Assembly: GCA_944324905.1 (NCBI GenBank)
Contig: CALUYB010000009.1
Coordinates: 1 to 64,000, forward strand
Source: Candidatus Gastranaerophilales bacterium
GTDB lineage: Bacteria; Cyanobacteriota; Vampirovibrionia; Gastranaerophilales; Gastranaerophilaceae
Reading direction: 5' to 3'
Length of the DNA: 64,000 nucleotides
Part shown: piece after piece, positions 18,470-28,038 of the stretch
How positions within the stretch are numbered: position 1 is the first letter of the stretch
Layout of the letters: the number at the start of each line of letters is the position of its first letter
Position numbers and translations under genes: made by a program
The notes under the pieces: model-generated
What the model was told of the DNA's origin: nothing
The model's input: the letters and a program-made list of their open reading frames with translations, nothing else
Databases searched by the model: none

Positions 18470-19359
18470 TACTTAACCCTTTCACACATCTCATCTATAA
18501 TTTGCAGAAATATTTTAGAATCCACCCCTGCCCTCTTGAGTATATCATGACAATTTAAAATTAGCTCGCTAAATTTTTCTTTAGCGTAATCAAGTCCAAA
18601 AAGTGTAACAAAAGTCGCTTTATTTTCTTTTTCATCCTTTCCTGCGGTTTTGCCCAATTCTGCAGTATTGGATATAACATCTAAAATATCGTCATACGCC
18701 TGAAAAGCAAGTCCAAAGTTATAAGAAAATTCTTTCATTAAATCAAGCTGCATTTTGTTTGCTCCACCAAGCATAGCACCGCTTAGTATCGCACATTCAA
18801 ATAATGCTGCGGTTTTATAAGTGTGAATATACTCTAAATGCTCGTAATCAACTTTCTCAATATTTTTTTCAGCCTCAATATCGGCACACTGACCGGCAAC
18901 AATCCCAAAAGCACCTGCAGACTTTAAGTAAAGATTAACAACCTCTAAAAGCACCTTTGTATCAACAAAAGCAGGTGTTTTTTCTATTATTGTCTGCGCC
19001 CCAAAAGATATTAAAGCATCCCCTGCCAAAACTGCCATAGCCTCGCCAAATACCTTATGGTTGGAAGGTTTTCCGCGCCTTAAATCATCGTTATCCATAC
19101 ATGGCAAATCATCATGTATCAAACTTTGCGCATGGAGCATTTCAATAGCACAAGCGCAAGGCAGGGCTTGCTCGTAAGAGCCACTAAACACTCTGCAAGC
19201 TTCAAGACAAAACATTGCTCTTAGCCTTTTGCCGCCAAGCAAAGTAGTATATTGCATAGCTTCCCAAATTGTTTTATCGTAGTTTGCTTTTTCAATTTCA
19301 ACAGTAAAATACCCTTCAAGTGTAGAGTGTACAAGCTCTTTATAATCTTTAATATCCAT
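18469..19359 (-). CDS. ispA: Polyprenyl synthetase (farnesyl/geranylgeranyl diphosphate synthase)
   Basis: This short-chain trans-prenyltransferase condenses isopentenyl diphosphate with allylic diphosphates to make farnesyl or geranylgeranyl diphosphate. The first aspartate-rich motif is HDDLPCMDNDDLRRG and the second is AYDDILDV; GGKRLRAMFC precedes them. At about 296 residues it has ispA size. The start is set at the ATG at 19359 (MDIKDYKEL), which has GAGG six bases upstream, rather than the TTG at 19371. It overlaps the end of rsgA. The MEP gene ispF in this window supplies the precursor pathway. Confidence 0.93.
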   Translation of the reverse strand: MDIKDYKELVHSTLEGYFTVEIEKANYDKTIWEAMQYTTLLGGKRLRAMFCLEACRVFSGSYEQALPCACAIEMLHAQSLIHDDLPCMDNDDLRRGKPSNHKVFGEAMAVLAGDALISFGAQTIIEKTPAFVDTKVLLEVVNLYLKSAGAFGIVAGQCADIEAEKNIEKVDYEHLEYIHTYKTAALFECAILSGAMLGGANKMQLDLMKEFSYNFGLAFQAYDDILDVISNTAELGKTAGKDEKENKATFVTLFGLDYAKEKFSELILNCHDILKRAGVDSKIFLQIIDEMCERVK

Positions 19360-20380
19360 TTTCATCCTCAATTATTTCATGTAAATTTTTCATTATTTGC
19401 CTTTGTGTATTTCTTGCGCTGCGTCTTTTTACTCGACTGATTTTTGCCTTATTTTCCCCATGGGTGTGCTTTTTTGTTTCTTCTTCTTTTTGAGAACCGT
19501 ATGTTACTTTTTGCTTGTAATCACGCGCTTCTTTTAAAAATTCCAAATAACTTTTATACCTTTGGGAATCAATTTTATCGAGATTTTTCAGCACCTCACA
19601 GTCTTTTGAATGCTCATCACCTTCAATATGCAAACAATCTGAAAATTTGCATTTTTGCGCAAATTTATATATGTCTTCAAAAAGTGTATCCAAATCTTTT
19701 GGTAAAATAAAGTCAAATTTTAAATTTGAAAACCCGGGGGTGTCAATTATTCTAAAATCTCCAAAATCTAAAATCTCGCAATGCCTTGTGGTGTGGCATC
19801 CTCTGCCTGTTTGCGCGCTTACATTTGATGTTCTTAAATTAAAATCAGGATTAAGCGCATTTATGACAGAACTTTTGCCTACTCCTGACAATCCACAAAG
19901 TACAATGGTTTTTCCTTTTATTTCATTTTTTAAATCATCTAACCCATATTTTTCTTTTGCAGATGTAAAAACAATTTTATAGCCCAAAGGCTCATAAATA
20001 TTTAAAATTTCTTTTGCTTGATTTTTAAACACATCTTCATCGAGCAAGTCTTCTTTGTTAAAACAAAGCATTGTATTGATTTTATGGTATTTTAGAAAAA
20101 TTAAATACCTATTTAGCTGGACAAAATCCAGTTTTGGCTCAAGCAATGAAGAAACAACAACAGCTAAGTCTATATTTGCGACACTTGGGCGCAAAAGCTC
20201 ATTTTTGCGGGGCAAAACCGAACATATTGCATTTTGATTTTCAATTTCAACAAAGTCACCTGTTAAAATTTTTTGCTTTTGTTTTTTTAAAACTTCACGA
20301 AGTTTACATTCAAAAACCTCATTGTCTTTGGATTTTACATAGTAAAAATCGGAATGTATTTTAAAAACCTGCCCTTGCAT
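19349..20380 (-). CDS. rsgA: Ribosome small-subunit GTPase RsgA
   Basis: RsgA is a late 30S assembly factor. The 343-residue product has an N-terminal OB-like domain, a circularly permuted GTPase domain in the order G4 (FNKEDLL), G1 (GLSGVGKSSV) and G3 (DTPGF), and a C-terminal zinc-binding region (CKFSDCLHIEGDEHSKDC). These are the family hallmarks. The last 40 residues are basic and extended. It is the first gene of the rsgA-ispA-DUF212 unit on the minus strand and is divergent from accD. Confidence 0.95.
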   Translation of the reverse strand: MQGQVFKIHSDFYYVKSKDNEVFECKLREVLKKQKQKILTGDFVEIENQNAICSVLPRKNELLRPSVANIDLAVVVSSLLEPKLDFVQLNRYLIFLKYHKINTMLCFNKEDLLDEDVFKNQAKEILNIYEPLGYKIVFTSAKEKYGLDDLKNEIKGKTIVLCGLSGVGKSSVINALNPDFNLRTSNVSAQTGRGCHTTRHCEILDFGDFRIIDTPGFSNLKFDFILPKDLDTLFEDIYKFAQKCKFSDCLHIEGDEHSKDCEVLKNLDKIDSQRYKSYLEFLKEARDYKQKVTYGSQKEEETKKHTHGENKAKISRVKRRSARNTQRQIMKNLHEIIEDENGY

Positions 20381-20483
20381 ATATTAATAATAGTTAAAAA
20401 ATTAAGGATATTCAATTTATTTTTGCACACATTAAAGTATTTATATTATAATATAGCTAAAGATTTTGGTTGAGGATTTTAAG

Positions 20484-21350
20484 ATGACACTAACCGATTG
20501 GTTTAATAAAAGAAAAATGCAGCAAATTGCAGCTCGTGATAACGATGTAAAAATTGACGATTCAATTTCAAAACTCTGGATGTTATGTTACAACTGCAAT
20601 TCGCAATTACCAAAAAAAGATTTGGAACATAACAACATGGTTTGCCCCAATTGCGACTATCACTTTAGAATTGGCGCAAGAGACAGAATTAAATTAATTT
20701 TTGACGAAGGCACTTTTGTTGAAATGTTTCAAAATATTCAAGGCAAAGACCCCCTTGAATTTGTAGATACGCAACCATATACTCAAAGACAAAAATCGGC
20801 TAAAGAAAAATCCAATCTGGATGAGGCGGTTATTTGCGGAGTAGGCGAAATTAACGGGCAAAAAGTTGCAACTGCGGTTATGGATTTTGACTATATGGGC
20901 GGCTCTATGGGTTCTGTAGTAGGTGAAAAAGTAACCCTTGTTATGGAACATGCCCTAAAAGAAAAATTGCCCGTAATAGTCTTTACATCCTCCGGCGGCG
21001 CAAGAATGCAAGAAAGCGCGCTAAGTCTTATGCAAATGGCAAAAACAAGCTGTGCCGTTGCAAAATTAAACGAAGCTAAACTTTTATACATAACCGTTTT
21101 AACAGAGCCTACTTTTGGCGGAGTAACGGCAAGTTTTGGAACAATAGGGGATATTATAATTGCTGAAAAAGGCGCAAGGATTGGTTTTGCAGGAAGAAGG
21201 GTAATTGAGCAAACAATTAAACAAAAACTCCCTGCAGATTTCCAAACTGCTGAATATCTTTTAAAATACGGTCAAATAGACTTTATCGTCACAAGAAAAG
21301 AAATGAAAGAAAAACTTTCAAAACTCATTGAACTACATTCAAAAAAATAA
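20484..21350 (+). CDS. accD: Acetyl-CoA carboxylase carboxyltransferase beta subunit
   Basis: AccD, with AccA, transfers the carboxyl group from biotin to acetyl-CoA. The 288-residue product starts at the ATG at 20484, with GAGG eight bases upstream. A four-Cys zinc ribbon is at residues about 30-55 (LCYNCNSQ and VCPNCDYHF). The crotonase-type core has AVMDFDYMGGSMGSVVGEK, FTSSGGARMQES, PTFGGVTASF and GRRVIEQTI. accA follows 18 bp later, and then the flagellar genes. Confidence 0.96.
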   Translation: MTLTDWFNKRKMQQIAARDNDVKIDDSISKLWMLCYNCNSQLPKKDLEHNNMVCPNCDYHFRIGARDRIKLIFDEGTFVEMFQNIQGKDPLEFVDTQPYTQRQKSAKEKSNLDEAVICGVGEINGQKVATAVMDFDYMGGSMGSVVGEKVTLVMEHALKEKLPVIVFTSSGGARMQESALSLMQMAKTSCAVAKLNEAKLLYITVLTEPTFGGVTASFGTIGDIIIAEKGARIGFAGRRVIEQTIKQKLPADFQTAEYLLKYGQIDFIVTRKEMKEKLSKLIELHSKK

Positions 21351-21368
21351 AACTAAAAGGACAAAACA

Positions 21369-22319
21369 ATGCAAATACTGGAATTTGAAAAACCTATTTA
21401 TAAAATGCAGGAAAAAATAGAAGAATTAAAAAAACTGAGCGTGGATACAAATATGGACTACAACGACGAAATTAAAAAACTTGAAAACCAAACCGAAGAA
21501 TATAAAAAAGAACTCTACGACAGTTTAGAACCATATCAAAAACTGCAAATCGCACGTCATCCGCAAAGACCTAATTTCTTTGATTACGTTCATTTTATGT
21601 GCGAAGATTTTATTGAACTGCACGGAGATAGAGCAGGATGCGATGATAGGGCAATAATCGGCGGCGTAGCTGAAATTGACGGTAGAGCAGTTATGCTGAT
21701 TGGCACACAAAAAGGCAAAACTACAAAAGAAAACCTTGAGTATAATTTCGGTATGCCACAACCTCAAGGCTACAGAAAGGCTTTAAGGCTTTTTGAACAT
21801 GCCTCAAAATTTAATTTACCTATAATCACCCTTGTTGACACTATGGGCGCATACCCTGGGATGCAAGCAGAACAAACAGGGCAAGGCATTGCAATTGCTG
21901 AAAATTTAAAAGAAATGGCAAAACTTGAAGTACCTGTTATAGCGGTAATTACGGGGGAAGGCTGCTCCGGCGGAGCTTTAGGACTTGCCGTTGCAAATAA
22001 AGTTATGATACTTGAACATGCTTACTATACTGTAATTTCACCTGAGGGCTGCGCTTCAATTCTTTGGAGAGATGCAAATATGGCACGTGAAGCTGCTAAC
22101 GCTCTTAAAATTACAGGAAAAGACCTTTTAAAATACGGCATAGTGGATGAAGTTATAAAAGAACCCACAGGCGGCGCGCACTATGACCCTGAGGCAATGG
22201 CTAATGAACTTAAAAAATCATTATTAAATGCGCTTGATGAGTACAAAAATATGACTCCGCAAGAACTTAAGGACGACAGATACAATAAATTCAGACGTAT
22301 GGGAGTTTTTGCACAATAA
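21369..22319 (+). CDS. accA: Acetyl-CoA carboxylase carboxyltransferase alpha subunit
   Basis: This is the partner of AccD in the carboxyltransferase. The 316 residues match the family. Motifs are the helical N-terminus (FEKPIYKMQEKIEEL), IELHGDRAGCDDRAIIGG, NFGMPQPQGYRKALRL, DTMGAYPGMQAEQTGQG and GEGCSGGALGLAVAN. AAAAGGAC lies before the ATG. The stop codon is only 15 bp from fliP, so accD-accA probably share a transcript with the flagellar export genes. Confidence 0.97.
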   Translation: MQILEFEKPIYKMQEKIEELKKLSVDTNMDYNDEIKKLENQTEEYKKELYDSLEPYQKLQIARHPQRPNFFDYVHFMCEDFIELHGDRAGCDDRAIIGGVAEIDGRAVMLIGTQKGKTTKENLEYNFGMPQPQGYRKALRLFEHASKFNLPIITLVDTMGAYPGMQAEQTGQGIAIAENLKEMAKLEVPVIAVITGEGCSGGALGLAVANKVMILEHAYYTVISPEGCASILWRDANMAREAANALKITGKDLLKYGIVDEVIKEPTGGAHYDPEAMANELKKSLLNALDEYKNMTPQELKDDRYNKFRRMGVFAQ

Positions 22320-22334
22320 AAAAGAAAGAAGTTT

Positions 22335-23099
22335 ATGGGGAGAGGTTTTAAAAATTTCATAAGATTATTAGGGGCTTTTTGTCTTTTTGTAATGACAAAC
22401 ACGCAAAGTTTTGCTGCAATTGCATTTCCAAATATTAATATTGGTATGCAAGGGGCGAACACTCCGCAAGAATTCACTCAAGGTGTTCAGGTTTTAATAC
22501 TTTTAACCATTTTAACGCTTGCGCCCAGTATAATTATTATGACAACAGCTTTTGTAAGGATTGTAATAGTCCTGACACTTGCGCGACAAGCAATAGGCAC
22601 AACAAGCTTACCTCCTTCACAAGTTATCATAGGGCTTGCGTTGATTTTAACATTTTTTGTAATGTCGCCGACTTTGTCTAAAATCAATGAAACGGCTTAC
22701 CAACCTTACATAAAAAACCAAATAACTCAACAAGCGGCTCTTGATAATGCCATTAAACCGCTTAGAGTTTTTATGTTTAAACAAACTCATGACAAGGAGC
22801 TTGAACTGTTCAGGAATCTTGCAAAATTACCAAAATTTAAAAATCCTGATTCTGTTCCGACTTATGTTTTAATTCCCGCTTTTGTTCTTTCAGAATTAAA
22901 AACAGCATTTAAAATAGGTTTTATAATATTTTTACCATTCCTTGTAATAGATATAGTTGTGGCAAGTATTCTTGTTTCAATGGGTATGTTATTTTTACCA
23001 CCAACAACAATCGCTATGCCATTCAAGCTTATTATGTTTGTTATGGTGGATGGCTGGTATTTAATTACAAAATCACTCATTGAAGGCTTTGTAACATAA
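22335..23099 (+). CDS. fliP: Flagellar export apparatus protein FliP
   Basis: FliP forms the core of the flagellar type III export gate with FliQ and FliR. The 254-residue product has an N-terminal signal peptide (about residues 1-28), as most FliP proteins do. The signatures are VRIVIVLTLARQAIGT, PPSQVIIGLALILTFFVM, PTYVLIPAFVLSELKTAFKIGF and LFLPPTTIAMPFKLIMFVMVDGW. fliQ follows after 10 bp. Confidence 0.96.
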   Translation: MGRGFKNFIRLLGAFCLFVMTNTQSFAAIAFPNINIGMQGANTPQEFTQGVQVLILLTILTLAPSIIIMTTAFVRIVIVLTLARQAIGTTSLPPSQVIIGLALILTFFVMSPTLSKINETAYQPYIKNQITQQAALDNAIKPLRVFMFKQTHDKELELFRNLAKLPKFKNPDSVPTYVLIPAFVLSELKTAFKIGFIIFLPFLVIDIVVASILVSMGMLFLPPTTIAMPFKLIMFVMVDGWYLITKSLIEGFVT

Positions 23100-23109
23100 G
23101 GGGGAGAAA

Positions 23110-23379
23110 ATGGAAGAAGAAGTATTTTTAACTATTTTTCAAAAAGTCCTTGTGCTTACAATGGAAATGTGCGCGCCGGTTTTGATAACATCAATTGTAG
23201 TCGGGCTTTTAATAAGCATTGTGCAGTCAGTAACTCAAATTCAAGAGTCTACGCTTACTTTTGTACCTAAAATTTTCGCTTGTATTTTAGCTCTTATTGT
23301 CTGCATGCCTTGGATGTTAAACGTATTTGTGTCAAGGACAAACGAGCTTTTTGATTACATAAGAACTTTTATCGGGTGA
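23110..23379 (+). CDS. fliQ: Flagellar export apparatus protein FliQ
   Basis: This 89-residue protein has two hydrophobic hairpin segments, as in the FliQ/SctS family. Motifs are MCAPVLITSIVVGLLISIVQSVTQIQESTLTFVPKI and the second segment IFACILALIVCMPWML. It packs around FliP/FliR in the export gate. AGGGGGAG precedes the ATG, and fliR starts 8 bp after the stop. Confidence 0.95.
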   Translation: MEEEVFLTIFQKVLVLTMEMCAPVLITSIVVGLLISIVQSVTQIQESTLTFVPKIFACILALIVCMPWMLNVFVSRTNELFDYIRTFIG

Positions 23380-23387
23380 GGTAAAAA

Positions 23388-24179
23388 ATGCCTGATGCAC
23401 CGAGCCTTTTAACACTTTTTTCACCAAAAAATATTGTAGTATATATGCTTGTATTTACAAGGATGTCCGGGCTTTTTGCAACGGCACCGTTTTTTTCAAC
23501 TTTTCAAATGCCTGAGCAAGTTAAAATATGGTTTTGCGCTTTAATTTCTTTTATTTTATATCCCATTTTAAGCGCAAAAGCTCATTTTATCATGCCACAT
23601 TCCATGCCCGAATTTGCAGTTTTAATAGCAATTGAATTTTGCATTGGTTTTGCAATAGGCTTTATTGCAAACCTTTTATTTGCAGGCGTTTCAATGGTTG
23701 GCGAGCTTATAAGTATTCAAATGGGTTTATCTATGGCAAATGTGCTTGACCCTGTTTCAGGGGAGAGTTCAACAATTATGTCAAGCCTGTACACTTACCT
23801 TGCTACCCTTGTTTTTATTGGAATAGGGGCTTATGAATATCTTTTTGCCGCAATTTATAAAAGCTTTTTTGCAATGCCTGTTGGTTTTGAGGGTGTATTT
23901 AACGCAGGTGTAATCGAGGGTACAATGACACTTGCGGGGCAAATGTTTCAAATAGCTTTTGGGCTTGCAATGCCTATTTTTTCAGTGCTTTTGGTGTGCG
24001 ATATTTTACTTGGCATGATGAATAAAGTTATGCCGCAAATGAATATTTTTATGGTGTCACTACCTTTTAAAGTATTTTTAGGACTAATTTTAATACTTGT
24101 ATTTTTAAGAGGCTCAATTACATATTTAATAGATGTAATGGCGCAATATTTACAGGGAATTTTGCATTTGTTTACATAG
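23388..24179 (+). CDS. fliR: Flagellar export apparatus protein FliR
   Basis: The 263-residue product has six or so membrane segments and completes the FliPQR gate. The family motifs FTRMSGLFATAPFFSTFQMP, GFIANLLFAGVSMVGELISIQMGLSMANVLDPVSG, and the late DILLGMMNKVMPQMNIFMVSLPFKVFLGL are present. The spacing to fliQ is 8 bp and to flhB 24 bp. Confidence 0.95.
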   Translation: MPDAPSLLTLFSPKNIVVYMLVFTRMSGLFATAPFFSTFQMPEQVKIWFCALISFILYPILSAKAHFIMPHSMPEFAVLIAIEFCIGFAIGFIANLLFAGVSMVGELISIQMGLSMANVLDPVSGESSTIMSSLYTYLATLVFIGIGAYEYLFAAIYKSFFAMPVGFEGVFNAGVIEGTMTLAGQMFQIAFGLAMPIFSVLLVCDILLGMMNKVMPQMNIFMVSLPFKVFLGLILILVFLRGSITYLIDVMAQYLQGILHLFT

Positions 24180-24203
24180 AAAGAAAAGTTTATAATATAA
24201 AGT

Positions 24204-25274
24204 ATGGCTAACGAAGAAAGAACAGAAAGCGCCACCCCCAAGCGGCGGGAGAAGGAAAGAGAAAAGGGCAATATTGCAAAAAGTCAGGATTTCACATCCT
24301 CTCTTATGCTGGCTTTAGGTGTTGGGCTTATGTATATGCTATCTTCATCAATGCTACAAAAAATTCAAAATATTTTATATCAAACTTTTACTCATTTAAA
24401 TCCTAACGATATTAACGAAAATAACCCTATTGGGATTTTTGTACCGTATGCAAAGGCAACAGGAGAAATTCTTGTGCCGTTTCTTTTCCTTTTGTCTATT
24501 GGCGCGGCGCTAATTTTAAGGTTACAAACAGGCGCACTGTTTGCAAAAGAGGCGCTAAAACCTAATTTTGATAAACTTATGCCGGGGAATATGGTAAAAA
24601 TGCTCCTGAAAAAGTTTAATTTTTTTGAACCAAAAACTATGATGGAGCTTGTAAAATCACTCGCAAAACTAACTGCAGTAGGACTTGTAGGGTTTAATGT
24701 AATAAACAAAAGAAAAGGCGACCTTTTTGCAACAATCGGTATGGACGTAAATACAAGCTTTGCAATTGTGGGTTCTGTTATTATGGAACTTATTGTTAAT
24801 ATTTGTATAATCCTTTTGGTTGTAGGCATTATTGACAAAAAATTTCAGGATTACCAGTATGAAAAATCCATTAAGATGACAAAACAAGAAGTAAAAGATG
24901 AATGGAAAAACTTAGAAGGAGATCCTAAAATTAAAAGCAAAGTTCGCGCTTTTCAAATGCAAATTATGCAACAAAAGATGATGTCATCGGTAAAACAAGC
25001 AGATGTTGTTGTTGTAAACCCAACGCACTATGCGGTTGCAATTAAATACGACCCCCAAAGTACACCTGTACCACAGGTTTTAGCAAAGGGTGTTGATTTT
25101 CTTGCTTTTAAAATAAGAGAAATTGCAAAAAATAATAATATTCCAATAGTAGAAAACAGACCACTTGCACAAAGTTTATACAAATTAGTACCAATTGGTG
25201 GTATAATACCACAAGAACTGTATGTGGCTGTAGCTGAGGTTCTAAGATTTGTCTACTCGGCAAAAGGAAAGTAA
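24204..25274 (+). CDS. flhB: Flagellar export switch protein FlhB
   Basis: FlhB sets substrate specificity of the export apparatus from rod/hook to filament proteins through self-cleavage. The 356-residue product has the basic N-terminus (ERTESATPKRREKEREKGNIAKS), four membrane segments, and the cytoplasmic domain with the autocleavage site NPTH (VVVNPTHYAVAIKYDP). The C-terminus (IVENRPLAQSLYKLVPIGGIIPQELYVAVAEVL) is intact. No strong ribosome site precedes the ATG. Confidence 0.96.
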   Translation: MANEERTESATPKRREKEREKGNIAKSQDFTSSLMLALGVGLMYMLSSSMLQKIQNILYQTFTHLNPNDINENNPIGIFVPYAKATGEILVPFLFLLSIGAALILRLQTGALFAKEALKPNFDKLMPGNMVKMLLKKFNFFEPKTMMELVKSLAKLTAVGLVGFNVINKRKGDLFATIGMDVNTSFAIVGSVIMELIVNICIILLVVGIIDKKFQDYQYEKSIKMTKQEVKDEWKNLEGDPKIKSKVRAFQMQIMQQKMMSSVKQADVVVVNPTHYAVAIKYDPQSTPVPQVLAKGVDFLAFKIREIAKNNNIPIVENRPLAQSLYKLVPIGGIIPQELYVAVAEVLRFVYSAKGK

Positions 25275-25298
25275 AAAAGCGGGGAGAAAATATAACAG

Positions 25299-27401
25299 TT
25301 GAATAAACTGGCACTGTTACTTAAAAATAACGATATAGTTTTTGCAATTGGTTTAGTCGTCATAGTTCTTATGATGGTTATACCAATACCGCCGCAATTG
25401 CTTGACCTTTTACTTACAATAAATATCTCTCTTTCCGTTTTAATACTTCTTGTATGTTTATATACAAAAGAACCGCTTGATTATTCATCTTTCCCAACTA
25501 TATTGCTTGTTGCAACACTGTTTAGGCTGGGCTTAAACGTAACCTCTACCCGATTAATTTTACTTGAGGCTAACGCAGGTAGCGTTATTGAATCTTTCGG
25601 ACAATTTGTAATAGGCGGCAATTACGTTGTCGGTTTTGTAATATTTGTCATCCTTGTAATTATCAACTTTATGGTAATTACAGGCGGTGCCGGCAGGGTT
25701 GCTGAAGTATCCGCAAGGTTTACTTTGGATTCAATGCCCGGTAAACAGCTCTCAATTGATGCTGATTTGAACTCAGGCTTAATTGATGAGAAAGAGGCAA
25801 AACTAAGGCGTAAAAAACTTGAGCGAGAAGCAGATTTTTACGGTACTATGGATGGTGCTTCAAAATTTGTTAAGGGGGACGCTACAGCCGGTATTATAAT
25901 TACGGTTATAAATATAGTAGGCGGCTTAATTATTGGTATATTGCAACTTAAAATGGCACCTGCAACTGCGCTTTCAACATATACCATTTTAACAGTAGGT
26001 GATGGTCTTGTTTCTCAAATTCCGGCTCTTATTATCTCAACTGCAACAGGTTTAATTATAAGCCGTGCATCAGGTTCAGACCGCTCATTAAGCGAAGATA
26101 TCGGACTTGAAATGTTTTCAAACCCAAAAGTTCTTTTTATTGTATCAGGACTTTTGTTTTTTATGGGTATTGTCCCCGGTATGCCAACAATTCCGTTTCT
26201 TTTAGTTTCGGCAGCTTCAGGCTGGTATGGCTGGAATAAACACAAAGAAATTCAGAAAAAAGAAATTGAGGACTTAAAGGCTCAAGAGGATGCCAAAAAA
26301 GCTCAAAAACTCGGCAAAAAACGCAAAAAAGCAACTCGTGAAAGTGTACTTGAACTCTTGAACGTTGAAACACTTGAAATTGAAATAGGCTACAGACTTG
26401 TAAGTCTGCTAGATCCCGAAAAAGGCGGGGATTTATTGGACAGAATAGCTCAAATCAGACGTCAAAGTGCGCTTGACCTTGGTATTGTATTGCCCTCAAT
26501 TCGTGTTCGGGACAATTTACAACTACCGCCAAACACTTATCAGGTAAAGCTAAAAGGCGTTTCAATAGAATCAGGTGAAGTTTATCCTGAACGCTCCCTT
26601 GCAATGAACTCTATGGGTGGAGCGGAAGACCCTAATATTAAAGGTATCAACACAATTGAGCCCGCTTTTAAACTTCCTGCTATTTGGATTGAAGAAAAGG
26701 ATAAAGAATACGCTGAAACTGTAGGATACACTGTTGTAAGCCCATCTGCGGTTATTTCAACTCACTTGACGGAAATTATAAGAAAAAATGCAAGCGAAAT
26801 TATTACTCGTGCTGATGTTCAACAACTTATCGATAACCTTAAAAAAGAGGTTTCTGACGAGTACGTTAATGACCTGATGAAAGAAATTTCAACGGCTGAT
26901 GTTCAGCAGGTTATTCAAAATTTACTAAAAGAGTGTGTTTCAATAAGAGATTTAAAAACAATTCTTGAAACAATGAGCCTGCAAGCAAGGACAAATAAAA
27001 ATCATAATGCGCTAACGGAATTTTGCCGTCAGGCATTAGCCAGAAACATTTGTAAACAAAATCTGGCAGACACAGGTGAATTACTTGCAATTACGCTCTC
27101 TCAAGACGTCGAGCAACAAATAGCACAAGGTGTAAACCCTGATGGAGAAAGTTTAACACTAAATCCTGATTTTGTTAAAAAGCTTATGGACAGCTTAAAT
27201 CTTGAATTTACAAAAGCAGTTCAACAAACGGGCAACCGCCCTGTCATTTTATGTTCATCGCCCATAAGGTTGATTTTTAGAAGATTAATTGAGCGAACTT
27301 ACCCACAAATTGTTATAATGTCATATAATGAAGTAACAAACAACACAAAAGCTAAATCCATTGGAACAATAAGAACGGATTTAAAAATATCGGCCGTATG
27401 A
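25299..27401 (+). CDS. flhA: Flagellar export gate protein FlhA
   Basis: FlhA is the large export-gate subunit that docks chaperone-substrate complexes. The 700-residue product has about eight N-terminal membrane segments and a cytoplasmic loop with the FHIPEP-type sequence (FPTILLVATLFRLGLNVTSTRLIL, AEVSARFTLDSMPGKQLSIDADLNSGLI). The large C-terminal domain ends in RTDLKISAV. The start is a TTG at 25299, with GGGGAG about 12 bases upstream, a slightly long spacing; no in-frame ATG sits nearby. Confidence 0.95.
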   Translation: MNKLALLLKNNDIVFAIGLVVIVLMMVIPIPPQLLDLLLTINISLSVLILLVCLYTKEPLDYSSFPTILLVATLFRLGLNVTSTRLILLEANAGSVIESFGQFVIGGNYVVGFVIFVILVIINFMVITGGAGRVAEVSARFTLDSMPGKQLSIDADLNSGLIDEKEAKLRRKKLEREADFYGTMDGASKFVKGDATAGIIITVINIVGGLIIGILQLKMAPATALSTYTILTVGDGLVSQIPALIISTATGLIISRASGSDRSLSEDIGLEMFSNPKVLFIVSGLLFFMGIVPGMPTIPFLLVSAASGWYGWNKHKEIQKKEIEDLKAQEDAKKAQKLGKKRKKATRESVLELLNVETLEIEIGYRLVSLLDPEKGGDLLDRIAQIRRQSALDLGIVLPSIRVRDNLQLPPNTYQVKLKGVSIESGEVYPERSLAMNSMGGAEDPNIKGINTIEPAFKLPAIWIEEKDKEYAETVGYTVVSPSAVISTHLTEIIRKNASEIITRADVQQLIDNLKKEVSDEYVNDLMKEISTADVQQVIQNLLKECVSIRDLKTILETMSLQARTNKNHNALTEFCRQALARNICKQNLADTGELLAITLSQDVEQQIAQGVNPDGESLTLNPDFVKKLMDSLNLEFTKAVQQTGNRPVILCSSPIRLIFRRLIERTYPQIVIMSYNEVTNNTKAKSIGTIRTDLKISAV

Positions 27402-27417
27402 AAATAAGGAAAAAATT

Positions 27418-28038
27418 ATGCGTGAAATTATAAAAAAGGGTCATGACTACAGGATAATACCCCAAAATTTTGAAAGCGCCACTATTTTTGAAGTTAAAAA
27501 CATAAATGAAAATGATTTTGAAATAGTGCTTACAAAAGTTACACCCGAGGAGTTAAAAGACTACCAAAAAAATTCAACTGTTGAGATTTTCGGTTCAGGT
27601 GATGACGGTTTAATATTTTTTGAAACAAAAATACTGGAAAACGACAACGAGAATTTAAAAATTGCCATCCCTAACAACTACAACAATATTCAACGCAGAG
27701 AATATTCACGTGTAAAATTTATGGGAACAATAGATATAGAGGGTGAAAACGACAATATCATATCTGTTGAAGACATCTCAGCAGGCGGCATAAAACTCAT
27801 CACTAAAAAGCCTCTTGAGGCAACAAAAGACTACAGCGCAAAAATAAATTTAATTAATAATTTAACAATCAATTGCACAATACATCCTATAAGAATTGAA
27901 GAACAAGGACATAACGGTCAAACAAAATACGCAATTTCAGGTTGTTACAAAGAAATTTCAAACATAGACAGAATTGCACTTGTCCAATATTCATTTAAAG
28001 TGTTAATGGAAACAGAAAACAGAGAAAATGGAAGATAA
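27418..28038 (+). CDS. PilZ-domain cyclic-di-GMP receptor (YcgR-like)
   Basis: In this 206-residue protein an N-terminal YcgR-type beta domain (about residues 5-88) is followed by a PilZ domain. Both parts of the ligand site are there: QRREYSR at about residues 92-98 (RxxxR) and DISAGGIK at 119-126 (D/NxSxxG). Such proteins bind cyclic-di-GMP and usually brake the flagellar motor or change its export. AAGGA is upstream of the ATG. It sits 16 bp after flhA and overlaps the next gene by 11 bp. Confidence 0.9.
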   Translation: MREIIKKGHDYRIIPQNFESATIFEVKNINENDFEIVLTKVTPEELKDYQKNSTVEIFGSGDDGLIFFETKILENDNENLKIAIPNNYNNIQRREYSRVKFMGTIDIEGENDNIISVEDISAGGIKLITKKPLEATKDYSAKINLINNLTINCTIHPIRIEEQGHNGQTKYAISGCYKEISNIDRIALVQYSFKVLMETENRENGR

